A stretch of 64,000 nt of DNA, taken from contig NZ_LQIK01000033.1 of assembly GCF_001499855.1 (NCBI RefSeq), forward strand, positions 62,001 to 126,000, read 5' to 3'. Under the pieces are notes generated by a model. It did no database searches and was not told where the DNA came from. It saw only the letters and a program-made list of their open reading frames with translations. Below, piece by piece: positions 57,116-64,000 of the stretch. Source of the DNA: Mycobacterium sp. GA-0227b (GTDB taxonomy: Bacteria; Actinomycetota; Actinomycetes; Mycobacteriales; Mycobacteriaceae). The position numbers were made by a program, and so were the translations under genes. Each line of letters begins with the position of its first letter. Within the stretch, counting starts at the first letter, position 1.

Positions 57116-58036
57116 ATGACTGAAGGGATGCTCGACGCGGAGAAGATTCTCATCACCGGCGCGACCGGCAAGATCGCGTTTCCCATTGCGCGCGCTCTCG
57201 CGCAGCGCAACGAAGTGTGGGGCGCGGCCCGGCTGAGGAATCCAGGCGACCGCGAGGAGCTGACCGCGGCCGGCATCACTCCGGTCGCACTCGACATGAG
57301 CACCGGAGATTTCTCCGAGCTGCCCGACGATTTCACCTACGTCTTTCACGCCGCGGTCGACACGGGCCAGGGCGACTGGCCACGATGCGTCGACACAAAC
57401 GCGCAGAAGTCCGGTGATCTGCTGTATCACTGTCGCGCCGCGAGGGGCTTCGTCTTCTGTTCGACCGGTTCGGTCTACGGCTATCAGGGGCAGCGTCCCC
57501 TGCGGGAATCCGATCCCCCGGGCGTACCGCTGCGCGCGAACTACAGCTTCTCCAAGATCGCCGCAGAGGCGGTATGCACATGGATCGCCAAGCAATACGG
57601 CATACCGCTGACCATCATCCGCATCTGCTCCACCTATGGCCCCGAAGGCGGCGCACCCGCCGACCGGCTGGAGATGATGTTGGCCGGCAAGTCGATTCGG
57701 CTGTACCCGGACAAGCCGAACAACTACAACCCCATCTACGAGGACGACTACGTCGAACTCGGCATCCGTGCCATGGAGGTCGCCGACACCCCGCCGATCG
57801 TGGTCAACTGGGCCGGCAGTGAGACCGTCAGCGTCGAGGAGTACTGCGCCTACATGGGCGAACTGGTGGGCGTGGAACCGAGGTTCGACTACACCCCCGA
57901 CGCGCACACCCCGCTGTGGCCCGACGTCACCTACATGCATGAGGTGCTGGGATCGACGAAAGTGCCCTGGCGCGAGGGCTTCCGGCGGATGATCGAGGCA
58001 CGACGTCCGGAACTTCTTCGCCCTGGCTCGAGCTGA
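57116..58036 (+). CDS. NAD-dependent epimerase/dehydratase family protein (extended SDR)
   Basis: 306 residues from ATG at 57116 (a second ATG at 57128 is possible). Rossmann loop ITGATGKIAFPIARAL, YVFHAAVDTG, active site FCSTGSVYGYQGQRPL with Ser/Thr, and YSFSKIAAEAV with Tyr and Lys; then IIRICSTYGPEGG. Members modify nucleotide sugars or act as 3beta-hydroxysteroid-type dehydrogenases. With only a few bases between the divergent box and the start, the message may be leaderless or nearly so. Confidence 0.85.
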   Translation: MTEGMLDAEKILITGATGKIAFPIARALAQRNEVWGAARLRNPGDREELTAAGITPVALDMSTGDFSELPDDFTYVFHAAVDTGQGDWPRCVDTNAQKSGDLLYHCRAARGFVFCSTGSVYGYQGQRPLRESDPPGVPLRANYSFSKIAAEAVCTWIAKQYGIPLTIIRICSTYGPEGGAPADRLEMMLAGKSIRLYPDKPNNYNPIYEDDYVELGIRAMEVADTPPIVVNWAGSETVSVEEYCAYMGELVGVEPRFDYTPDAHTPLWPDVTYMHEVLGSTKVPWREGFRRMIEARRPELLRPGSS

Positions 58037-58048
58037 AGGGAACAGCCG

Positions 58049-58792
58049 ATGCAGTTACCCGGCACACCGTCTGACGAGGTCCCCGACGTCATCGCCGAAG
58101 GCCGCGGTGACATCAGCACGTTGTTCGTGTCGATGGCCAGGCGGCATCCCGACGGAGCCGACGCCGACTATCTGCGCTGGCACACGCTCGACCACCGACC
58201 TGAACAGCACCGGCTCGCCCAGGTTCGGGCGTCGCTGCGGCTGGTGTCGACGCCGGAGTGCCGCTCGGCGCGGGCGTACAGCCATGACCCTTACGACGAG
58301 ATCGATCACGTGATGACCTACTTCTTCACCGATCCCGGTGGCATGGAACCGTTTCTGGCCCTGTCGAAGGCGCTCGGTGACGCGGGGCGCAAACTGCCGC
58401 TGCTGCCGCCGGTCGAACGCGGCGTCTACGACGTCGGGCAGAAGACCGCTGCGCCGCGCATCAAGGTCGGTGCCGACGTCCTGCCATGGTGGCCGGTGCG
58501 CGGCGCATACCTGGTGCTGGAATCGGCCGCTTCGGCACCAACGGATCTCGTTGACGTCGACGGTGTCGCCGGGGTGTGGTCGGCGACCTCGCTGCCCGTC
58601 GACGCGCGATTGGCCAGTGCGCAGGCGGGCCAGATGATCTCGTACTGTTTCCTCGACGACGACCCGGTCGTCACCGCGGAAAAACTGATACCGGTGCTCG
58701 ACAAGCGGTGGAGCGACGCCGGCGTCGAACCGCTCTTCGCCGCGCCGTTCTATCCCGTCGTCCCTCACGAATGGGGCCGCTATGTGCCGTGA
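58049..58792 (+). CDS. protein of unknown function, dimeric alpha-beta-barrel-like
   Basis: 247 residues, 12 bases after the epimerase stop. The segment DADYLRWHTLDHRPEQHRLAQVRASLRLVS resembles EthD-type ferredoxin-like domains (WH...DHxPE), and YVMTYFFTDPGGMEPFLALSKALGD-like text continues that pattern. The second half (PWWPVRGAYLVLESAA to the end) may be a repeat of the same fold. No membrane segment or signal. The role is unknown; the location suggests co-function with the LLM protein that follows. Confidence 0.6.
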   Translation: MQLPGTPSDEVPDVIAEGRGDISTLFVSMARRHPDGADADYLRWHTLDHRPEQHRLAQVRASLRLVSTPECRSARAYSHDPYDEIDHVMTYFFTDPGGMEPFLALSKALGDAGRKLPLLPPVERGVYDVGQKTAAPRIKVGADVLPWWPVRGAYLVLESAASAPTDLVDVDGVAGVWSATSLPVDARLASAQAGQMISYCFLDDDPVVTAEKLIPVLDKRWSDAGVEPLFAAPFYPVVPHEWGRYVP

Positions 58793-58804
58793 GCGGAGGT
58801 CGCG

Positions 58805-59782
58805 ATGCGCTTCGGATTGATGGTGGGCTCGGACAAGGAACGTCCGCGCGCCGACCGCTTGAGCGGCGTGCTCGAGGACGGAAAGACCGCGGAGAGCCAG
58901 GGTTTCGCGTCGTTCTGGATGCCGCAGGTGCCCGGCTACCTCGACGCGATGACCGCCGTGGCGCTGCTCGGCCAGGTCACCGACCGCATCGAGATCGGCA
59001 CCGCGGTGGTGCCCATTCAGACCCGCCATCCGCTCATCATGGCCCAGCAGGCGCTGACCACCCAGATCGCGTGCGAAGGCCGCTTCACCCTTGGCCTCGG
59101 GCCGTCGCACCACTGGATCATCACCGACCAACTCGGCCTGCCCTACGACCGTCCCGCGCGACTGGTGCGCGACTACCTCGACGTGCTCGCCGCCGCCTTC
59201 GCCGGTCCCGGCGCGGTGGCCATCGACAATGATTCGTACCACGTGGACAGCCCGATCGATGTCAGCGATGCGTTCGGGGTACCGGTGCTGGTGGCCGCTC
59301 TTGGGCCCACGATGCTGCGTATCGCCGGCGAGCGCACCGGCGGCACGATTCTGTGGATGGCCGACGAGCGTGCGATCGGCGACTACGTCGTGCCGAGCAT
59401 CACCAAGGCCGCTGCGGACGCCGGGCGTAACGGAATCCGCGTGGTGGCAGGCGTTCCCGTAGCGCTGTGCTCAGCGGGCGAGGTCGACGACGCCCGCACG
59501 TACGCCAGCGAGGTGCTCGGGCACGCCGACTTCTCCCCCAACTACGTCCGCCTGCTCGAACACGGCGACGCCGAGGACGTCGGCGACACCATGGCCGCCG
59601 GAGACGAGGCGACGATCGCGTCCCGCTTGCGCCGCTATCGCGACGCCGGCGTCACCGACCTCGCGGCGAGAATCGTTCCGCTGGGTCACGATGCCGAGGA
59701 GCGCCGCGCATCCCGCACACGGACTCAGGAGTTCGTCGCGTCGTTGTCTGCTGAATTCGCCTCGGGGTATAGCTTCCCATGA
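58805..59782 (+). CDS. LLM-class (F420-type) oxidoreductase
   Basis: 325 residues. MRFGLMVGSDKERPRADRLSG start, GFASFWMPQVPGYLDAMTAVALLGQ, IEIGTAVVPIQTRHPLIMAQQALT, GRFTLGLGPSHHWI and VLVAALGPTMLRIAGERTGGTILWM, all typical of F420-dependent luciferase-like oxidoreductases. It differs from the protein at 17205 in the N-terminus and in the length of the insertion. Its last 131 bases overlap the antisense VOC gene. The substrate is unknown. Confidence 0.87.
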   Translation: MRFGLMVGSDKERPRADRLSGVLEDGKTAESQGFASFWMPQVPGYLDAMTAVALLGQVTDRIEIGTAVVPIQTRHPLIMAQQALTTQIACEGRFTLGLGPSHHWIITDQLGLPYDRPARLVRDYLDVLAAAFAGPGAVAIDNDSYHVDSPIDVSDAFGVPVLVAALGPTMLRIAGERTGGTILWMADERAIGDYVVPSITKAAADAGRNGIRVVAGVPVALCSAGEVDDARTYASEVLGHADFSPNYVRLLEHGDAEDVGDTMAAGDEATIASRLRRYRDAGVTDLAARIVPLGHDAEERRASRTRTQEFVASLSAEFASGYSFP

Positions 59783-60173
59783 ACTCCATGGGCACCCCGC
59801 CCATGGTGCAGAAGAACAGGTCGACGCCCGGCACGCCGGTGTCGAGCATGGTCACGTCGCTGGCGAAGGCGCTGGCCTTCTCGCGGGTGTCACCGAAGTC
59901 GTCGGTCATGAAGGACAACGCCGCAAGCCCTTCGGGCACCAGCGCACGTAGGTGCTCGGGAACGTCGAGCACCTCGAGTAAGCCGGCGTCGCCACCGCCC
60001 AGCATCGTCACGCCGGCCCCGTCCGACGGCGGCCATCCCAGCGTCTGTTCGAGCACCTCACCCGGTACGTGCATCTTGAACTGGACCGTCATTCCGACCA
60101 CGTCGGTCAGGAACGCGGTGAGCGTCTGAGCGGAATGGCTTCGCATGACGACATGGTGCAGCGAATTCGGCAT
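59652..60173 (-). CDS. VOC (glyoxalase/dioxygenase-fold) protein
   Basis: 173 residues from ATG at 60173. Vicinal-oxygen-chelate pattern: SLHHVVMRSHSAQTLTAFLTDVVGMTVQFKM with the metal His, LSFMTDDF in the middle and GVPMEFMGSY with the late metal Glu. The last ~40 residues after GSY are Arg-rich and lie antisense to the end of the LLM gene, so the natural stop may have been lost and the tail gained. Isomerase, lyase or ring-cleavage functions are all possible in the fold. Confidence 0.75.
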   Translation of the reverse strand: MPNSLHHVVMRSHSAQTLTAFLTDVVGMTVQFKMHVPGEVLEQTLGWPPSDGAGVTMLGGGDAGLLEVLDVPEHLRALVPEGLAALSFMTDDFGDTREKASAFASDVTMLDTGVPGVDLFFCTMGGVPMEFMGSYTPRRIQQTTTRRTPESVCGMRGAPRHRDPAERFSPRGR

Positions 60174-60294
60174 CTGAAGTCCCTTCGATAGCGCCGATGA
60201 CCAACGGCGTCGTCGACCGCTCAATATTGCGCCCATGGCTGTGGTCGTCGAGCCGCAACAGCCCTGGATGCGATCTCCCGGATGAGTGGTTGGG

Positions 60295-60304
60295 TAACTA
60301 GTTA
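60295..60304. promoter_or_regulatory. palindrome TAACTAGTTA upstream of TetR
   Basis: Perfect 10-base palindrome in the 181-base gap between the divergent VOC and TetR genes, 51 bases from the TetR start. Two GCGTCAA direct repeats follow within 30 bases. Likely autoregulatory site of the TetR at 60355. Confidence 0.5.
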
Positions 60305-60354
60305 GGCACGCGTCAACTGTTTGCAGGCGTCAATCTGCCTGATACTGTGCCGTC

Positions 60355-61014
60355 ATGGCGGGGAGCAGCGCGGCCGAAGCCGTTAACGGTGGTCAACGCC
60401 GGGCGTCGTATCAACGCGCCAGGTCGCATGAGACCAAACGCGCGCTCGTGCAGGCGGCCATGGCGCTGTGGCGCACCAACGGGTACGCCAAGACGACGGT
60501 CGCCGACATCTGCCGGGCCGCGGGCGTGTCGAGGGCGTTGTTCTACTTCTACTTCCCGGCCAAGGAGGACATCCTCTTCGAGGTCGGGTTGCTGTCGACG
60601 CGCGCGGCACAACAGAAGATCCGGTCAATGCTGCGTGGCGACTACGACGTCGAGGCCGTCATTCGGGAGGCGCTGCGGAGCCTCGAACGGTCGATGGCGC
60701 GCAATCCGCGCGAGCTGATCATCGAGACCATCCTCGAGGGCTATCGGCACGAGCACCGGATCCTCGCCGGCGAGGCGGACGACGACACCGCCGACGCGGA
60801 CATGTTCGGCGACTTGTTCGCCCGCGCCCAACGCGACGGCAAGCTGGCAGCCCGCGTCGACGTCGGCCACCTCTCCCGGCTGGCCGGTATGCACGTCAGC
60901 GAGGGCGTGCGGCACTGGGCCGGAGGGAGTTTCGGCGAGAGATCGTTCGCAGAGGTCGTGGGCGAGGACATCGCCGCGCTGGTCGCCGGATTCAACGTTA
61001 GAGCTGCACGCTGA
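60355..61014 (+). CDS. TetR family regulator (copy 3, unrelated type)
   Basis: 219 residues. An N-terminal tail of 20 residues, then the HTH TTVADICRAAGVSRALFYFYFPAKEDILFEV. The ligand domain differs from the two TetRs at 48673 and 50535. It lies 34 bases before the acyl-CoA dehydrogenase operon and is co-directional, so it is probably autoregulated and represses that operon. Ligands of such regulators near FadE genes are often acyl-CoAs. Confidence 0.9.
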   Translation: MAGSSAAEAVNGGQRRASYQRARSHETKRALVQAAMALWRTNGYAKTTVADICRAAGVSRALFYFYFPAKEDILFEVGLLSTRAAQQKIRSMLRGDYDVEAVIREALRSLERSMARNPRELIIETILEGYRHEHRILAGEADDDTADADMFGDLFARAQRDGKLAARVDVGHLSRLAGMHVSEGVRHWAGGSFGERSFAEVVGEDIAALVAGFNVRAAR

Positions 61015-61048
61015 CGCCGATCGTTCACCTCAAGCGAAGGGAGACCCC

Positions 61049-62350
61049 ATGGCGTGGGATTTCGAAACCGATCCCGAGTATCAGAAGGTGCTCGACTGGG
61101 CCGATGAGTTCGTCCGCGAGGAGGTCGAACCGCTCGACCTGGCGTTCCCAGATCAGCAGTTCGTACCGTTGAACGCCAACCGCCGCAAAGTGATCGACCC
61201 GCTCAAGGAGGAGGTCCGCCGCCGCGGGCTGTGGGCCACCCATCTGGGCCCGGAGCTGGGCGGCCAAGGCTACGGACAACTCAAGCTCGCGCTGCTCAAC
61301 GAGATTCTCGGTCGCTCGCAATGGGCGCCGATCGTGTTCGGCTGCCAGGCTCCCGACACCGGCAACGCCGAGATCATCGCCCACTACGGCACCGACGCGC
61401 AGAAGGAGCGGTACCTGCGCCCGTTGCTCGAGGGCGAGATCTTCTCGTGCTACTCGATGACCGAGCCGCATGCCGGCGCCGATCCGACCCTGTTCCAGAC
61501 CACCGCGGTGCGCGATGGCGACGACTGGGTGATCAACGGCTGGAAGTTCTTCTCCTCCAACGCCAGGACCGCGTCGTTCCTGATCGTCATGGTGGTGACC
61601 AACCCCGAGGTGAGCGCGTATCAGGGCATGTCGATGTTCCTGGTGCCGACGGACACACCCGGGGTCAACATCGTCCGCAATGTCGGACTGCACGGCGAGC
61701 GCGAAGACGAAGGCTCGCATGCGCTGATCCACTATGACAAGGTGCGAGTGCCCGGCGAGGCGCTACTCGGCGGCGAAGGCCAAGCGTTCGTCATCGCTCA
61801 GACCCGCCTCGGCGGCGGCCGGATCCACCATGCGATGCGAACGATCGGGCTGTCGCGCAAGGCATTGGACATGATGTGCGAGCGCGCGTTGAGCCGCGAG
61901 ACGCAGGGCAGCCGACTGTCGGAGAAACAGTTCGTCCAGGGTTACATCGCCGACTCGTACGCGCAACTGCTGCAGTTCCGGCTGATGGTGCTCTACACCG
62001 CGTGGGAGATCGACAAGTACAACGACTACAAGAAAGTCCGTAAGGACATCGCCGCCGTCAAGGTCGTGATGCCGACCGTGCTGCACGACATCGCCTGGCG
62101 CGCAATGCAGGTGCACGGCGCGCTCGGTGTCAGCAATGAGATGCCGTTCCTCGGGATGGTCACCGGCGCCGCCGTGATGGGACTGGCCGACGGGCCGACC
62201 GAGGTACACAAGGCAACGGTGGCCAAGCAGGTGCTGCGCGACTATCGGCCGAACGCAGACACGTGGCCGACGGAGTGGATACCCGCCAAACGCGAACAGG
62301 CCCGCGCAAAATTCGCCGAGTACCTCGAGAACGAGGTGGGCAACCTGTGA
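61049..62350 (+). CDS. acyl-CoA dehydrogenase (ACAD10/11-like context)
   Basis: 433 residues, start after CGAAGGGAGA. MAWDFETDPEYQKVLDWADEFV, SCYSMTEPHAGADPTLF, GRIHHAMRTIGLS, MQVHGALGVSNEMPF and GLADGPTEVHKATVAKQVL. It is a paralogue of the protein at 19207. The stop overlaps the phosphotransferase start (GTGA). In animals the equivalent pair of domains is fused (ACAD10/11), which handles 4-hydroxyacyl-CoAs by phosphorylation and elimination. Confidence 0.92.
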   Translation: MAWDFETDPEYQKVLDWADEFVREEVEPLDLAFPDQQFVPLNANRRKVIDPLKEEVRRRGLWATHLGPELGGQGYGQLKLALLNEILGRSQWAPIVFGCQAPDTGNAEIIAHYGTDAQKERYLRPLLEGEIFSCYSMTEPHAGADPTLFQTTAVRDGDDWVINGWKFFSSNARTASFLIVMVVTNPEVSAYQGMSMFLVPTDTPGVNIVRNVGLHGEREDEGSHALIHYDKVRVPGEALLGGEGQAFVIAQTRLGGGRIHHAMRTIGLSRKALDMMCERALSRETQGSRLSEKQFVQGYIADSYAQLLQFRLMVLYTAWEIDKYNDYKKVRKDIAAVKVVMPTVLHDIAWRAMQVHGALGVSNEMPFLGMVTGAAVMGLADGPTEVHKATVAKQVLRDYRPNADTWPTEWIPAKREQARAKFAEYLENEVGNL

Positions 62351-63375
62351 GCGGCGTCGACGTTGTCCGCCTGGCCGATTGGATGGACGAGGCCGCGCTG
62401 CCCGGGAAGGGCGAACCGCTTCAGACCCGGTTCCTGTCGGGGGGCACGCAGAACGTCATTTACGAGCTGCGCCGTGGCGAGCACCGCTGCGTGTTGAGAA
62501 TGCCTCCGCCCGAGGCGCCTCCGGATCGGGACAAGGGCATTCTGCGTGAGTGGCGCATCATCGAGGCGCTCGACGGCACCGACGTTCCACACACACCGGC
62601 CGTCGCGGTGTGCCCGGACGCCGACGTGCTGGGCCGGCCGTTCTACCTGATGGGTTTCGTCGACGGCTGGTCGCCGATGGAGCTCGAGGATCGGCGGTGG
62701 CCGGAGCCGTTCGACTCCGACCCCGAGGCGCGTGCCGGACTGTCCTACCAACTGGCCGAGGGCATCGCCCTGCTCTCCAAAGTCGACTGGAAAGCCAAGG
62801 GGTTGCACGATCTCGGCCGTCCGGACGGCTTTCACGAACGCCAAGTGGACCGCTGGACCGCATTCTTCGAGCGCATCAAGGGCCGCGAGATCGACGGCCT
62901 CGATGTTGCGACGGAATGGTTGCGCGCGCGTCGCCCGCTGGACTTCATTCCCGGCCTGATGCACGGCGACTACCAGTTCGCGAATGTCATGTACCGGCAT
63001 GGCGCACCGGCACAACTCGCCGCGATCGTCGACTGGGAGATGGGCACCGTCGGCGACCCCAAACTCGATCTCGGGTGGATGGTGCAGAGCTGGCCTGAGG
63101 ACACTTCCGCTCCGACGAAGTCGGAGATGAGCTACGTCGACATGCGCGCAATGCCCTCGCGCACAGAGGTTGTCGAGTACTACGCGAAGGTGTCCGGACG
63201 CCAGGTCGACGACCTCGACTACTATCTGGTGCTGGCCAAGTGGAAGCTCGCGATCGTGCTGGAGCAGGGTTTTCAGCGGGCCGGTGACAACGAGAAGCTG
63301 CTGGCGTACGGGCCGATCATCGTCGAGTTGATGCGCTCGGCGGCCGATCTCGCCGAATCCAGCGACTACCGGTGA
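62347..63375 (+). CDS. aminoglycoside-phosphotransferase-fold kinase (ACAD10/11 kinase-domain-like)
   Basis: 342 residues, GTG at 62347. Kinase motifs: FLSGGTQNVIYEL (glycine-rich-like), HRCVLRMPPP with the Lys/Arg position, catalytic loop LMHGDYQFANVMY with Asp, and metal loop IVDWEMGTVGDPKLDLGW. It lacks any antibiotic-resistance context; beside an acyl-CoA dehydrogenase it is more likely a hydroxyacyl-CoA kinase. The next gene overlaps by four bases. Confidence 0.87.
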   Translation: MSGVDVVRLADWMDEAALPGKGEPLQTRFLSGGTQNVIYELRRGEHRCVLRMPPPEAPPDRDKGILREWRIIEALDGTDVPHTPAVAVCPDADVLGRPFYLMGFVDGWSPMELEDRRWPEPFDSDPEARAGLSYQLAEGIALLSKVDWKAKGLHDLGRPDGFHERQVDRWTAFFERIKGREIDGLDVATEWLRARRPLDFIPGLMHGDYQFANVMYRHGAPAQLAAIVDWEMGTVGDPKLDLGWMVQSWPEDTSAPTKSEMSYVDMRAMPSRTEVVEYYAKVSGRQVDDLDYYLVLAKWKLAIVLEQGFQRAGDNEKLLAYGPIIVELMRSAADLAESSDYR

Positions 63376-64000
63376 GGGCCGCGGTCTGCCCGCGGTACGG
63401 GCCGCCCGACGTGGTGCAGATCCAGGATCAGCCGTCACCGGCGGTCGGCGCAGGCCGGGTCCGGCTGCGCGTCCGGGCCGCCGCGGTGAACTTTCCCGAC
63501 GTGTTGCTGATCGGCGACGAGTACCAGATCAGCGTGCCGCCCCCGTTCGTGCCGGGCAGCGAGTTCGCCGGTGAGATCGTCGAACTGGGCGACAATGCCG
63601 ATAAATTCGCCGTCGGCGACCGGGTGAGCGGAGCCGTCCTCTGCGGCGCGTTCGCCGAGGAGGTCGCAGTACCGGCCGCGGGCCTCGCGCACACTCCCGA
63701 CAGTGTCGACGATCGCACCGCGGCAGCGTTCGGCGTGGCGTATCGCACCGCGTACCACACGCTGCGCTCGATGGCCCGGATCCAGCGCGGCGACGAGTTG
63801 ATCGTGCTCGGTGCTGGCGGCGGCGTCGGGTTGGCCGCCGTGCAACTCGGCGTCGCGCTGGGCGCCTCGGTCACCGCCGTCGCATCGACGGCCGAAAAGC
63901 TGGCGGTGGCTGCGGGTTACGGCGCCCGTCACGTCGTCAATCACCGCGCCGACGCCCTGAGAGACGCGCTACGCGACGCCCTTCCCGACGGCGCGCACGC
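63372..64000 (+). CDS. MDR-type quinone oxidoreductase (zinc-independent), partial at right edge
   Basis: GTG at 63372; about 209 residues are visible before the window ends. Medium-chain dehydrogenase features: VRAAVCPRYGPPDVVQI, VRAAAVNFPDVLLIGDEYQ, FVPGSEFAGEIVELG, VGDRVSGAV and the NADPH loop IVLGAGGGVGLAAVQLGVALGA. No catalytic zinc Cys is seen in the first domain, as in quinone reductases and some enoyl reductases. It completes the ACAD/kinase operon in this window. Confidence 0.88.
   Translation, partial: MRAAVCPRYGPPDVVQIQDQPSPAVGAGRVRLRVRAAAVNFPDVLLIGDEYQISVPPPFVPGSEFAGEIVELGDNADKFAVGDRVSGAVLCGAFAEEVAVPAAGLAHTPDSVDDRTAAAFGVAYRTAYHTLRSMARIQRGDELIVLGAGGGVGLAAVQLGVALGASVTAVASTAEKLAVAAGYGARHVVNHRADALRDALRDALPDGAH

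Noticed and set aside
62347..63375. Aminoglycoside resistance gene
   Set aside because: The fold is shared, but coupling to an acyl-CoA dehydrogenase and the ACAD10/11-like motifs point to lipid metabolism.
1..64000. CRISPR arrays, tRNAs, insertion sequences, phage or integrase genes
   Set aside because: I looked for regularly spaced repeats, cloverleaf-like segments and transposase or integrase motifs and found none.

Overview
The window is high-GC actinobacterial DNA, most likely from a fast-growing mycobacterium (Mycolicibacterium type). The reasons are a yrbE/mce lipid-import operon, a mycofactocin-type short-chain dehydrogenase, F420-type luciferase-like oxidoreductases, many P450s paired with single-cluster ferredoxins, and FadE-type acyl-CoA dehydrogenases. 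I cannot name the species. I see no tRNA, rRNA, CRISPR array, insertion sequence or phage gene. Genes are packed tightly, often with ATGA, GTGA or TGATG overlaps, and only one intergenic stretch exceeds 300 bases (10003-10331).

Layout. (1) 1-10002, minus strand: an operon reading aldehyde dehydrogenase, CoA-transferase, DUF35-type thiolase partner, thiolase, yrbEA, yrbEB, mceA, mceB, mceC, leaving the window on the left. (2) 10003-14046, plus strand: a divergent promoter region, two SDRs (one mycofactocin type), a ferredoxin, a P450 and a small secreted protein. (3) 14058-23472, minus strand: three acyl-CoA dehydrogenases, an enoyl-CoA hydratase, an SDR, then (after a stem-loop) an F420-type oxidoreductase, a sulfotransferase, a TIM-barrel protein and a DUF1214-like protein. 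(4) 23749-37316, plus strand: two amidohydrolases, a Rieske ferredoxin, a hydrolase, a NuoF-like/ferredoxin pair, a fused DUF35-thiolase-like aldolase candidate, a hydrolase, two beta-hydroxyacid dehydrogenases, P450-ferredoxin-P450 and another hydrolase. (5) 37415-47022, minus strand: a P450 with ferredoxin, a TauD-type dioxygenase, two Rieske oxygenases each followed by a similar ~111-residue protein, a KshB-like reductase, a MarR regulator and an amidohydrolase-like protein. (6) 47150-54980: an aldehyde dehydrogenase with an apparent N-terminal frameshift, then a duplicated TetR/AveC-like membrane protein module ending in a MoxR-type ATPase and a VWA protein. (7) 55050-64000: acyl-CoA dehydrogenases, an epimerase, an F420-type oxidoreductase, a TetR, and an ACAD/phosphotransferase/quinone-reductase operon cut by the right edge.

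Taken together this looks like a large catabolic island for a hydrophobic, ring- or branch-containing substrate (sterol-, terpenoid- or alkyl-aromatic-like; the actual substrate cannot be read from sequence). The parts fit a scheme of import (Mce), oxygenation (P450, Rieske, TauD), alcohol and aldehyde oxidation, CoA activation, beta-oxidation and aldol or thiolytic cleavage. Three families of repeated palindromes tie the blocks together: GAGAAC-N3-ATTCTC boxes at four clear sites and one weak one, ATATCAAGTACTT boxes at three promoters including the one just downstream of the MarR gene, and paired AGATAC-N6-GTATnT boxes in the two TetR/AveC promoters. The least explained and most interesting unit is the TetR-AveC-TetR-AveC-MoxR-VWA block at 48673-54980.
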